A stretch of 64,000 bases of DNA from Euptelea pleiosperma (lineage: Eukaryota > Streptophyta > Magnoliopsida > Ranunculales > Eupteleaceae): NCBI GenBank assembly GCA_035048495.1, contig CM068545.1:22354741-22418740 (forward strand), given 5' to 3'. Made by a program: the position numbers and the translations under genes. Shown piece by piece: positions 45,191-56,504 of this stretch (position 1 is its first letter; every line of letters starts with the position of its first letter). The notes beneath the pieces are model-generated. The model was given only the letters and a program-made list of their open reading frames with translations. It was not told the origin of the DNA and ran no database searches.

Positions 45191-45454
45191 GGGTGGTTAC
45201 ATGATATTCTAACCACATTCAATTCAATGCAATCAAAATTGATACTCCACTGGAAAGTGTCGGGGCGGACTCCTAGTCAGGCACACCCCAACTGCGATTA
45301 TCCCAGACCCCCAATTTGGGCACAACCCATATCTGTTATCGCACACCCTCCAATTTTTCTTTACTTAGAGGAATAATATTAAAATAACGGCCGTTATAAC
45401 GGACTCGGACCCCTCCCCCCCGAAAGAAGCCGGGATAGTGGTTATAAGGGAAAA
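45191..45454. other. Intergenic, truncated AACGG fragment
   Basis: The only feature seen is AATAACGGCCGTTATAACGG at about 45380-45400, a broken end of the AACGG MITE family. The rest is anonymous. Confidence 0.4.
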
Positions 45455-45870
45455 AAGAGCGCTAGAATATACTTCGGTTGGGAGAGGGGCGGAACATATA
45501 GGGTGGCTAAAAAGGATTATCTGCCGAAGGGGGGGTGATAGTAAACGACAGACAGGAACAAAAAGGTGTGGATGCCCCTTAAGGGGTGTAAAGATGCCGA
45601 AGGATGACGCGTACAAAATCACAAAGTTGCAGAACACTTTAAGGTCGCTCATTTGCTGGTCGACTCTCAAATAAAGAAAAAGAAATCGTGGTTGATTTGA
45701 CATGTAGTGGAGTAATGCCAAGGCAAGTTCTTAGTGCAATGAAGAAGAGAGACGCGTGTAATGCGTCCACTGTGATGACGATCTACAGTGTCCGGAAGAG
45801 GATGAGGCTTCTTGCAAAGGGCCGGACGAACACAAAGGCAACAATTGTCGCTATTATTGTCGGATGATGG
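45455..45870 (+). pseudogene. FAR1/MULE-like fragment, degenerate
   Basis: One frame gives KRQTGTKRCGCPLRGVKM, like the end of a FAR1-type DNA-binding domain with its Cys-rich text. After a frame change, NKEKEIVVDLTCSGVMP, RQVLSAMKKRD and STVMTIYSVRKRMR resemble the segment that precedes a MULE transposase domain. The frame ends in TGA at about 45865 and no transposase DDE part follows. I call it a decayed MULE or FAR1-related fragment. The assignment rests on recalled family texts. Confidence 0.5.
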
Positions 45871-45988
45871 TTACGTGCAATACAACAGGCGCAATGATAA
45901 TACTAAGTCTCTTACGGATACTTTTTGGGCACGTCCATATTCGATTATACTAATATATTTAAAGTTGGTCTGGAACCAGCCTTAGGAT

Positions 45989-46459
45989 TAGGTTTGCAAA
46001 TGGGCCACCGGGATGGCCACAGTCCAGCCCATCCCAAATAGGGACTTATATTCTCTGGCCCAATCTCAGCCCATGGTGGATATAAGGGCCCAACCCAGTC
46101 CAACTCAGCACTTTAGACAACTCGAACCAATCCCTTAATGGGCTTAAGCCCATTCCAACCCCTATTTTGGATATTTCACTAAAAAAAAAGGTTATACAGA
46201 GACTTGAACCTTAGTGGAGGAAAAATACTGCAACCTCACGTTTCGCAAGCCAACAGCAAAAGTTCTCTCAATAGCAATATTGCAAACTCTTACCTACCAT
46301 CTAAAGGCCCATCGGACCTCTACGCCTGGCCCTAAAAGTATCAGGCTTTCAAAGATTGGCCCAAGTCCGGTCTACGGGCTGATTTTCTTAGCCCAAGCCC
46401 GACACATAGCAAACCAGGCCTTAAGCCCATTGGGCTAATCCGGCCCATTTGCAACCCTG
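45989..46459. mobile_element. hAT-like MITE with GGCCCA-rich core
   Basis: The ends TAGGTTTGCAAATGGGCC and GGCCCATTTGCAACCCT are inverted repeats typical of a common plant hAT MITE type. The core iterates GCCCAA/GCCCAT words. The flanking duplication is unclear. Confidence 0.6.
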
Positions 46460-46593
46460 ATGATGATATCGGTTCCAGAACTCGAGTTGGCCGACCCATT
46501 GGACCCGGATCACAAGTAAAATGCTTACTAATCAAGTCTAAAATATTTAAAAAAAAATTCATTTAAACATCTTCTCCATACCTTTTTATGTAA

Positions 46594-46897
46594 GGCTGTG
46601 TTTGATTGCACGGAAAATTTTCCCAAGAAAATAGACCTGGGATATGCCTTAAATGGCTGATTGATTGCAACTGAAAACATATTTCAATCATGTGAGAAAA
46701 TAAAGGCGTATTTTCAGGTGGAAATGATTTCTCACCTACCTGGATGGGAAATGATTTCCGGGCTAGTAGGGAAAATTATCCAGATTTAAATGGCTTGTTA
46801 GGGAAAATTATACAGATTTATAATGGCTATCTAACAATAGACAGTTGTGTTTTCCTAAGGAAAATGCAATTTTCCCACTTGGTAATCAAACACGCCC
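46594..46897. mobile_element. Tourist-like (PIF/Harbinger) MITE
   Basis: The ends GGCTGTGTTTGATTGC and GTAATCAAACACGCCC are imperfect inverted repeats. TAA flanks both sides (46591-46593, 46898-46900), the Harbinger target duplication. The core has internal GGAAAATTATCCAGATTTA-like inverted and repeated words. Confidence 0.7.
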
Positions 46898-46900
46898 TAA

Positions 46901-47543
46901 GAGAAAAAAAAAAAAAAAAGGTAAAAAGATAAAAGAAACAACATGGAATAAGCATCATTCTACTGCAAGAAAAAGCAACCATTACTGCAAAAAGATAAAG
47001 AGAAAAGGATGATTAATTATTAAATTCTTCGATAACTAATACAAAAAGTGTAGGTGAAAAAGTGAAACCAAATGAGTTTATTACCAGCCCAAGAACTGTA
47101 ACAGATGTTCAGAGAAAATATGAAGAAAAAAGATAATCATGTATAAAAGATAAGGATGCCCCACTGAACTCTGAAACATATCTGTACAACAAGAATTTCT
47201 TTTCTTTTTTCTATTTTTTGGGTACTGCAAGGAATCTCAATATGAGTTGAGACCACCTCTCTTCATCCTCCCGACAACAGCCAACAATCCAAGAACCCAG
47301 AGGGGCAATCAATCCTCTCTACCTGATTACTCTTTCAATCCTGTGGGCAATTTTTTCTACCACGAACTTTATACTGTATTTTGATCTTTTGATGGTTTAT
47401 TGAAAAGCATTTAAATCTGTCGAGAAAGAAGACTACTCATTTGGGTCATGCTGCAATTGTCAGTCAGCTTTGAAATCACTTGGAAGAATGGTTCTCTGAT
47501 GAACCTACCTTGTTTTCCATTTCGGTGTTGCCAAAATTCTCCT
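46901..47543. other. 3' flank of the kinase gene
   Basis: This should contain the 3' untranslated region of the minus-strand kinase. I see no other gene in it. Confidence 0.5.
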
Positions 47544-49760
47544 TCATGGATTCGAATCCATGCTGGATGTACGACTCTTCCTGTTTCTCCGATCCTGCAA
47601 AAAGAAAGATTTTATTTGTCTATCGAATGAGCTTCTCAAAAGACAACCAGTGCAATCTGATGAGGGAATTGGATATGGTAGTTAAAATAACTTCTCTGAA
47701 TTTCTAGTTAAGAGATTTATCAAGACCTCGCGAAATGGGAATTCATCAGCTTCAAGCATGCGTACGACCTGACCCATTTGGGGTCTCTTCTCCGACTCAG
47801 GATCGACACATCTTAGAGCAATTAGAAGGGCACGCTTAAGTGCCCGCATTGTAGGTTTAACTTCAAGGTTTGGGTCCACGACTTCCTCCGCCATCCTAGT
47901 CCCTACCATCATTTTAAGCCACTCGACAAGATTAACCTGTGACAACCACAGCTACTGCTGTTCATTTGATTTTCTTGCACAAACTACTATTCTTCTTTCA
48001 AAATGAAGCAAAAAGAACAGAATTTTTCAAGACACTCAACTAGAAATATAGCCAATAGGGTTAAGTATGCCGTACCTCATTAGCAGGTCGACTGTAGTCC
48101 ACAGGATCCCTGCCCGTAACTGCTTCTAGCAGGAGGACACCAAAACTGTAAATGTCGCTCTTCTCATTCAACAAGCCAGTATTTGCATATTCAGGAGCTA
48201 CATATCTGAATTACACAAAAGAGACCCTTAAAACAACAGTGTAAGATGGAGAGATTATAAAAAACACACAAGAAGCTACAGGCAAAAGAAAAAGATGATA
48301 ATGTAATGTACCCAAACGTCCCCATCACTCTGGTTGTGAGGTGACTTTTTCCTGAACCCAAGAGCTTGGCCAATCCGAAATCAGAAACCTTGGCATTAAA
48401 CTCATCATCAATCAAGATATTGCTTGATTTTATGTCCCGGTGAACAACTTTTGGTTCTATTGCTTCATGCAAATAAGCAAGTCTGCATCCCATTTTACAA
48501 AAAAAATGATCATTTCTTCCATTTGTTCAAAGCTACAGGGATAAACTTTTAAGCTGGATCAGGTCCATCCCATGCAGGAAAGGCAAAAAGTAGTGTGCGT
48601 AACACTTGGAGCTGGGAGAAAAACTTACGCCTTAGCTGTACCAAGAATGACCTTCATGCGGGCCTCCCAACTAAGGGATCCATGTTGGCGAATAGCTCCA
48701 TGAAGCCACTGCTCTAAGTTGCCATTGTTCACATATTCATACACCAGCATCCTATGTTACAGAAACATATCAGCATTATAGCTCACAGCAATTGAACGCG
48801 AAGACCAAAAGCCATGCAGAATGAGGATAAAAAACAGGAACATAATAAGGAATTGCAAATAAAGTAGTGATTGAACATTTTTAAACAATTTACCTGTGAA
48901 CTCCTTCTATACAGTAACCCAAGAGCCGCACCAGATTTTTATGTCGGACATGACCTATAGCTTCCACTTCGACTCTAAATTCCCTCTCTGCCTGTCCCCT
49001 ACATATTCACACAACAACATAGATGAATGCAACTGAGCATCATCAAAAGAGTAAATCAAAAAATTTCAAATATATGAAAGAATTTAAAGTGTCCTTACAG
49101 ATCGTTGAGGAGTTTCTTCACAGCCACCTCAGTTCCATTGACCAGACGGCCCTTATAAACAACCCCATATCCACCCTCCCCGAGTACATTCTCTGCTGAG
49201 AAACGGTTCGTCGCAAATTGAAGATCTCTAAGAGTAAACCAGTGACCCCACCCAAGATGTGAGACCTCAGGCAGGCCAATTAAAGGTGAGGCTGAAGCGA
49301 GCCCATTTGCCAAAGAGGATTGCTTGCGAAAAGTCCCAGAGCTTCCTTCTTCCCCTGACTGTGAACTACAGCCTCTCTCGTGGTGATAAACCGAGCTGCA
49401 CTGGCTGATGTTATCTGTCTCGCTTGATTTGCTCATAGCCAGATGAACTAACAGCTTCTCTGAATCCTTATCACTTGATTTACTATGGTCTGTGACAAGA
49501 ACACCTTCTCGGTGATCATGGAAATTGTGAGCCCCAACCCTATCGACTTTGATTTCCTTTGAGATGATAGGTATTTGGGAATGGGAGAACTTTTCAAAGG
49601 TCCTTCTTGATTTTTTCCGAGACGTGACACATATAGATAAGATAGACAGAACCAACACAATAAGTGCTCCAACACAGATACCAATCAAAACCCATAGTTT
49701 CAAACCAAATAAGAATGTCTTTTTCGACAATTCAGTATTCAGAGAACTTTCAGATGACAT
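47544..49760 (-). CDS. Receptor-like protein kinase, single-pass membrane, complete
   Basis: Exons (minus): 49760-49099, 48998-48894, 48751-48629, 48482-48312, 48205-48076, 47936-47727, 47594-47544 (TGA). All junctions are GT-AG and in phase, giving 483 residues. An in-frame TAA lies 3 bases before the ATG, which fixes the start. A short N-terminus precedes one membrane helix ([20 protein letters not shown]). A Ser-rich linker and a Ser/Thr kinase domain follow: G-loop [40 protein letters not shown]. All catalytic motifs are present. There is no large extracellular domain. It resembles the plant group around At2g42960 and At3g59110 (from memory), of unknown ligand. The C-terminus is short, ending [16 protein letters not shown]. 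Confidence 0.95.
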
Positions 49761-51010
49761 TTTTTACTCCCCGGTTAAAATCACAATGGTGCCTATCAGT
49801 AGTGATCAGGATCTGTATGCCTATCAGTAGCGATCAGGATCTGTATGCTTAATCTCATACAATGTGAAGAAATCAATTCATCTCCACCTGGAAGGAAAAC
49901 AATTATCATACTAAGTTACTCTCTGGACGACAAATTGCCAAACATAGATCTAAACTTCCAACAAAAATTTTCAGATTTAATACTGAGAACTAAGCGCATT
50001 CATTTTCCATGCCAAAATTCCGAACAAAAGACGTTAGATATGATAATTGAAAGTTACCCGCCTTAATAAAAGCATTGTTGCCATGGTACAGCACCAATCC
50101 ATGAAAGAACACATCCCATTTCATTAAAAATTATTCTTTTCTTAATCCACTACATAAAAAGGAACAAAAGAAATAGACCATCCAATATGTCCCTTCAAGA
50201 AGTTCAAATGCATTATTTAACAGTCTCAAGAGGAAACTATGATCCCCAAACAAAATCCTACTTGGGTTTTGAGCCCTTTCATGAATACCCATTACCCATC
50301 TAATCCATCCCACCGAAAGTCTCTCCAACATTCCATGAACAAACACATAGGACTTCCTCCTACTTTCCAAATCACACATCTAAAAGGGAAATAAAAATAA
50401 GAAAAAATCTTATACAGCAATACCATCCAAAGTAAGAGACAGAGAAATGTAAATCCCACTTTCAAAATCAAAATAACCAAAAAAACAATAATAATAATAA
50501 TAACAAAATAAAATACCCTTTTCGGTGATCTAACTCCCTTGATCTTCTTCCCTGAAACCCCCACAGAAGCAAGGAAAGGGCCTCCATTTGAAGCAACAGA
50601 GTCTCAATAGGCATAGAGAGGCCAATGCTGACCTGAAATAAAATCACCCACCAAAACCCATAGGTCCAAAAATCACATTTGCAGAAGAGTAGTTTAGAAG
50701 TAGGGGTTCTGACCAGAGGTGGGCCAAAAATAATTCAAAAGTATAAAAAATAAAAAAAAAACATAAAAAAACCTACCTTGAAGCCCAGACAAAAATCCAA
50801 TCTCAAAACATGAAATTTTGAGGGAAAAAACAATTTTTTTTTTTTTTTTTTGAGAATTTTGGAGGGTCAGAGAAGCAGAGGTTGGTGTAATGGTTGGTGG
50901 GGTTTTGTCTTTGTGGATGAGAGAGGGACCTGTGAAAGCTAGAAAGAAAGCTTAGTTTGCAATGGAGGAAACCAGAGAAAGAGAAAGAGAGAACAGTAAA
51001 GGGAAAGCAA
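49761..51010 (-). other. Leader region of the kinase gene
   Basis: Between the ATG and a GA-rich tract at 50930-51000 (CT-rich on the coding strand) the sequence looks like a 5' untranslated region with at least one intron. Exact leader exons cannot be set from sequence alone. A 28-bp tandem repeat lies close to the ATG. Confidence 0.45.
49791..49846 (-). repeat. 28-bp tandem repeat just upstream of the kinase ATG
   Basis: Two adjacent 28-bp units start GCCTATCAGTAG on the plus strand and end ATCAGGATCTGTAT. They differ at one position (T or C). They lie 31 to 86 bases before the start codon. Confidence 0.9.
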
Positions 51011-52453
51011 ACGAGGTGAACAGAGCTTGCATTTATAGCTTGGAAGAGAAAAAATTGTGAAAAGTAATAGAAAACTAGAAAAAATGAAAAAAAGGTAAAA
51101 AAAAAAAATGGAGACTTGAGAGAGGGAGGGAGTGAGGTCAACAACCCCACTGAAAGGAACTCCAAATCTTGATGCTATGTGCATTTACCAAAATACCCTT
51201 TAGATTAGAAGAAATTTAAATGCTACTGTTTAGGAAAGAGAAATGATATGATAAACCCAGATCATTATATAATTATAATGCCTCAATGTTCCCTATGTAT
51301 GATTTGTACCCAATCAAAGTGTTGGACAGTTGATTTAACAGTCCTGATCGATCAACATCCGAGATCGTATGGAGCCACATTCTAATTTAGCTTTTTCTAC
51401 ATTCTATAATGAGTAAGTTCCCAATAATTGTCGCTAATTTTAGAGTAATTAATAAGTTTGGATAAATATTATTTCCGACCCAGATCATTACGATCGGAGA
51501 AAACGGGATAAAAATTAATCCAATCGAAGATTGAATATTCGTCTATTCGTCGGATCGAGTTGCTTGCTGGTATAGGAGATATATCCTCTAGGGGGGACCT
51601 ACACCTACTGCATGGTAGTGTGTGTGATCCTCCTTTATGGCTGTGATCTGTCCTCCACATCACCCAGCATATAAGTGACAAAAAATTTATGAATGCAACC
51701 TCATTTTTGCTGTTTGTATGTAAAATGCTGGTTCTTTTATTTCTTTCTTTCTATTTTTAGGAAAAATACTTAACTGGTTTTAGTAAGCTAGTGTTTAATG
51801 GTGGCTATCCAAAAAAGCTAGGGTTTAATGTTTGCCCATCTGTTTTTTTTATTTCATGGGGCAATTGATTTTGAATGAAAACAAAGAAAATTCAAAATTT
51901 AGTTTGCAACGGCTCTTAGGGGTAGTTTGGTCAAGAGGAGGCACTAAATCAAAGACCTGGAGAGCTTTACTTAGTAAACAAATGTGCCTTTCTTGGATGT
52001 CATATTTAGCTTAGGTGGAGATAAAGCCTCCATTGGACTCTTGAGAGGGACAAAGACTTTGATCAGAAGCATAACTTTTGATTAAAGTATTTTTTTTTCT
52101 ATATATTTTTTAAAAATCAGATAGATGGAAGGGGTGTAGTTGAAGAACCAGCTAATCAGGATGGTTGAATTGTTCTAAATGTGAAGAGATCTGATGGCTG
52201 GGGATATCTTATTGCAACTCCTTGTGGGACCTATCAAATGATGGGTCCTGCAACCATTGGTTTGCACTACACAAATGGTGCATATCTTTATCAATTTTGA
52301 TTTTGTAATCTGTGGACCCCATGAAGCATACCTCTTTGACTAAATATTAACTTGATGGATGATCTTAAGTTAACCATCTAATAATTAAATTTTTTTTTGT
52401 ATGTCTTCTGCATATCTGGCCATCCAAAAATAATACAATTGGTTGGGGGCTAA
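51011..52453. other. Intergenic, no feature seen
   Basis: The kinase promoter is expected near 51000-51300. I see no gene or clear transposon in the remainder. Confidence 0.5.
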
Positions 52454-52739
52454 GGGGGCGTTTGGCAACACAAAAATAAGTAACTTATTGACTTTTATAA
52501 GCCGTAAAGTAAAAAAGTTAGTTTGGATGTGTTTCATATTTTAACTTTTGAAAAGGTAAAAAACTAACTTAAAACTCAAGCTAACTTTTTTAACTTCTAA
52601 TTTCCAAGAGAAATTACTTCTCAAAAATTAAAAGGACTCTTGATGCTTTTAATTTCTACGACTTTCTTTTAGGTAAAAAATCAACTAGTAACTTCAACTA
52701 CAAGTAGAAGTGCTTTTACTTCTTATTCCCAAACGCCCC
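52454..52739. mobile_element. Tourist-like (PIF/Harbinger) MITE
   Basis: The ends GGGGGCGTTTGGCAAC and TTCCCAAACGCCCC are inverted repeats with TAA on both sides (52451-52453, 52740-52742). The interior is AT-rich (AACTTTT/AAAAGTTA words), with no coding. Confidence 0.8.
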
Positions 52740-52742
52740 TAA

Positions 52743-53626
52743 ATCATCCGAAGGACCGACGATGACGATGACTGAATTTTGATCTAGAAAATCTTTTAGA
52801 TGAGACCCACAATTTCGACACTATATATAATGAACGGAGATGGCATATGGCCCCATTAGAGGGGGACCCATCATTCAATGGATCCCACTTTAGGAATACC
52901 CATGTTTAGCACCATTTTCTTGTCATTTGTAAATAGTTTTTTTTGATGTATCGGATGGTTATGATCCTCATTCAATCAGCTCGACGAGGGATGATTTTTA
53001 TATAGATTCTACCCAATATGTAGACCATGATCTGACAGCCGTGGACGATCCTAACATCGATCAATATATACTTCTTTTTTAACCATTCACCATAATTTTT
53101 TCTGACAATCTAAACGATACGATATATAAAAAAAATTGTTAAATCATCTGATTCTTAGAAGATCTCATAGACGGGTTCGATCTGATCGAACGGACGATAT
53201 TTTCTATTTATTTTTAAAGAATTCAAGCTTTTTTCATCAATTTAGCTGGAAGGAGGGTGGGGGATGAGGGAAATATGAAAATATTTTCAGAATATTTTGT
53301 TGGTTTCTTTGTGTCCTCTTAATACTCTACTGAGATGCTGCTTTCTTGGATGCTTGCACGAGGAGAATTCTTTCACTTTATCACAGTTTTTAATAATTTA
53401 AATTAATTTAATTGGCGTCCCACACCCGGCCCATTATCTTACCCTCGTGCTTCATTAGTTTAATAATAACCATAATCATCTCTAAATATCATTTATTTAA
53501 TATTTATTTATATAAAATAATCTTAAGTCCATGTACTCTCGACCTAGAGAGTAGACGGGCCGGGTCAACCCGGTTCGACTGTAACATTATAAAAAAATTA
53601 TTAAAATAAAAAGAAATGGGTTTAAT
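52743..53626. other. Intergenic, no feature seen
   Basis: This is anonymous AT-rich DNA between two MITEs. Confidence 0.5.
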
Positions 53627-53941
53627 CAAGGTTTAAAACCGGTCGTTATAACGGTATAACAGACTGGGGGCGTTACAGTTTTTTCTGTTATAACGAATTG
53701 TAATGCACACGTGTGACAAAATGCAAAATTTGAATTTCAAACTTTCCATAAACTTTATAACGGAAATAACGAACATTTTTTTCCGGAATTTTCGTTTTAA
53801 GGGAAAAATAACAGCCATTATAACGAAAATATTGGTCGTTATTTTCTGAGCGTTAAAATGGTACATACGTGATGGGGGTGATCCGAATCCATTATAACAG
53901 CCGTTATTTTCGATATAATGGCCTTGTTTTTTAAAACCATG
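53627..53941. mobile_element. hAT-type MITE, AACGG-rich family, copy 3
   Basis: It starts CAAGGTTTAAAACCGG and ends TTTAAAACCATG. The flanks GGTTTAAT and GTTTGAAT are only partly alike, so the duplication has decayed. The core has the same words as copy 2 (AGACTGGGGGCGTTAC). Confidence 0.75.
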
Positions 53942-54149
53942 GTTTGAATGCGGTTTTCCAGTTCGAACGGTTCTTATAAAATTCTGGACCGATGTTCACG
54001 TGAATTGGTTTAGGACTAATTCATTAGTTGAGCTAGTCGATCTGGTCCAGTTTTAAGGACATTGCCAATTGTTAGAAATCGGGCTCATATGTGGTTTAGC
54101 AACGAACCTGGCCCATGTAGCAAAACCCGGATTTGAGCCTATTATCTTT

Positions 54150-54510
54150 TTTTTTTTTTTTGTAATCAAATGCTTATATTGCCCTCATCTTCCAAGGAAC
54201 ATCATCATCGAGGAAGGCTTTTATCACTGCCTTCCATCCAGATTCGTCTCCAGCCCTTGGATAGAGCAAGGTCAGCTCCTTCAACGATTGCATGACACTC
54301 CGCAATGAAGTTGGTCACCACCCCAAGGCCAACCGCTAAAGCTCCAAGGGTAAGGCCGTTGTGGTCTCTATAGATGACCCCAAGACCGCCCGGGCCCGAG
54401 TTACCACAAGATGCTCCATCACAGTTGAGTTTGGTGATACCTGGAGGGGGAGATATCCCTTCAAACCGAATGAAATTAAGGGGCTTTACAAAGGTTGGGG
54501 TGTAGGCCAA
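54150..54510 (-). mobile_element. LINE RNase H fragment with poly-A
   Basis: The minus strand encodes KLNCDGASCGNSGPGGLGV, YRDHNGLTLGAL and FIAECHAIVEGADLAL, an RNase H domain. After a frame change it gives AVIKAFLDDDVPWKMRAI. A T run at 54149-54164 on the plus strand marks the poly-A end. Confidence 0.7.
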
Positions 54511-55010
54511 GGCGCTTCAAGACCAACAAGTCAGAAGAAGCCGTTGGTCCCTTTGTGCTTGGCTAAAGTGGGACTAGTCCCCGAAGATGCGTGTAGTCAC
54601 CCGCAAACCACAAACATCAATGCTAGTCCGACAGATGGACTCGATTGCACGACCTGGGCGTAGACCGAACCCACAGAGTTTGGATCATGAAGGACCGGGG
54701 CATATCAGTTTTGGGGTGTGTTTTCGGACGTGTGTAAACCGAACCCACCACTTCACCTATCGGGTTTTGAATAGGGTGCGATTCAGCTATGGACGGGCCA
54801 ATCCACACCTCAAAATAAAGGAGCAACAGTTGAGGTGAGGATATTTGGTCCAAAAATGGGCCGAACCCACACCACAACAGTTCGGTTTGTTGTTGGGCTC
54901 AGTTCATCTAACCCATGCATGCATAGACAAAAAGAAACAAACCCTATTGGTGGGGCTTGAGAGGTCCATGCATGCATGTATGAACACTATGATCTACACT
55001 TGTACATATA
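54511..55010. other. Intergenic, GC-richer, no gene seen
   Basis: It contains inverted words such as GGTTCGGT/ACCGAACC around 54660-54900, suggesting a decayed foldback. No coding feature is supported. Confidence 0.4.
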
Positions 55011-55240
55011 CTAGTGGGCGTGCCCCATGCCATCGGCACTCCTCGACAAAGAATCTGCCAAAATCAAGTGAGTGGCGGAGATCCACCGTCCATTTGGGGG
55101 AGGATTAGATATCGGTCCTTCTTTGTTGATGCTTATAAGAGGAGGTACAAGGAGACAATCAATGTGTTTTGTTATATAGAATAGTAAATCGCCCATGCCC
55201 ACGACACTCTCCGACAAAAGCGTTTGCAAAAATTAGGTGC
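55011..55240 (-). mobile_element. Mini-Helitron, one whole and one truncated unit
   Basis: On the minus strand a unit runs from TCTATATAACAAAACAC (55180) to GGCACGCCCACTAG (55011), followed by T. A second unit starts at 55184 and is cut at about 55240 by an AACGG MITE fragment. The sequence matches the array at 55938-56418. Confidence 0.6.
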
Positions 55241-55247
55241 CTTCTGC

Positions 55248-55860
55248 ACTCAAACAGTATAATGGACTGGGGCGTTACCATTTTTTTCCATTATAACGGC
55301 TGTTATAACTGAGTGTAACGCACAGATGGAGAAATGAAAAAATAACAGAAATAGCAAAAAATAATGGTGTTGAGATTTAAATTTTGAATAAATTGAGGTC
55401 AAATGAGGCGGATTGAGTGGCTGAAATCTAACTGTCAACATTAGATCAATGGATTTGACCTCAACCACTCTTTATCTAACCGTCCACATTAGATGGATGG
55501 ATAAGATAAGAGAATACAACTGAGTTGTCTTGATATATGCATGGGTGGCCCGTGCCCGAGGCACTTTCCGACAAAGTGTTTGTCAAAATCGGGTGGGAGT
55601 TAATCTCAGCCATCGATATGAAGCATAGTGGATCTCAGCCACTCATTATTGAAGCCATATAAGATAAGAGGGGTATAAGAAAACCATTAAATTTCTGTTA
55701 AATTCTATTTTTTTTCAATTTTAAATTCTAATTTTTAAATTTTAAATTTTAAATTTGAATTTCAGCTCCACTTTTTTCCGTTAAAATCATTAAAATCTAT
55801 TTTTTCATTTTTGCCCCTGACCGTTTCAATCCGTTTTAACGGTAACACCCCTCTCGAGGC
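55248..55860. mobile_element. Broken AACGG MITE with another mini-Helitron copy
   Basis: Positions 55250-55330 and 55780-55860 hold the two end zones of an AACGG-rich element (ATGGACTGGGGCGTTACC and GTTTTAACGGTAACACCC). Positions 55540-55680 hold a diverged mini-Helitron copy (GGTGGCCCGTGCC, GATCTCAGCCACTC). The order suggests nested insertions. Confidence 0.45.
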
Positions 55861-55937
55861 ATAAAAAGTGGGGCTCTGAGCCTGACCCTTGGGCCATATG
55901 TAAATCCAACCCATTTCATTCCTTATATGTAGGTAAA

Positions 55938-56418
55938 TAGTAGGTGACCCGTGCCCACGGCACTCATTAGCAAAGCGTTTGTCAAAATTGGGTGTGAGTG
56001 GCTGAGATCCACCGTCCATTTGGTGTGATAAGATCTCGGCCATCCTTTATGAAGCCGAATAAGAGGGGGAGACAACCGTCCTGTTTTGTTATCTAGATTG
56101 TAGGTGACCCATGCCCACGGCACTCATCGACGAAGCATTTGTCAAAATTGGGTGTGAGTGGCTGAGATCCACCGTCCATTTGGTGTGATAAGATCTCGCC
56201 ATCCTTTATGAAGTCGGATAAGAGGGGGAGACAACCGTCCTGTTTTGTTATATAGATAGTAGGTGACCCATGCCCACGGCACTCATCGACCAAGCGTTTG
56301 TCAAAATTGGGTGTGAGTGGCCGAGATCGACAGTCCATTTGGTGTGAAAAGATCTCGGCCATCCTTTATGAAGTCGGATAAGAGGAGGAGACAACTGTCT
56401 TGTTTTGTTATATATATA
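55938..56418 (-). mobile_element. Tandem array of three mini-Helitron units
   Basis: Three head-to-tail units of about 160 bp begin on the plus strand at about 55941, 56101 and 56260 with TAGGTGACCC. Each contains ATGCCCACGGCACTCATCG (first unit slightly different), GTGGCTGAGATCCACCGTCC and GGGAGACAACCGTCCTG, ending GTTTTGTTATATAGAT. On the minus strand each begins TCTATATAACAAAAC and has the GTGCCGTGGGCAC hairpin near the end. Units differ at few positions. Confidence 0.75.
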
Positions 56419-56463
56419 TAGGGATAGGATCGAGAGACAACAATTTTCACAACAATTTTGGCG

Positions 56464-56499
56464 TACCCACATGGAATATATATATATATATATATATAG
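56464..56499. repeat. (AT)n microsatellite
   Basis: An uninterrupted AT run of about 14 units lies next to the SINE tail at 56505. Confidence 0.9.
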
Positions 56500-56504
56500 T
56501 TAAG

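Noticed and set aside
45438..45674. Host gene on the plus strand
   Set aside because: The frame is short, begins in MITE-derived text and needs a frameshift to continue, so it is listed as a pseudogene fragment.
55938..56418. CRISPR-like array
   Set aside because: The units are about 160 bp, adjoin without spacers, and this is plant nuclear DNA.
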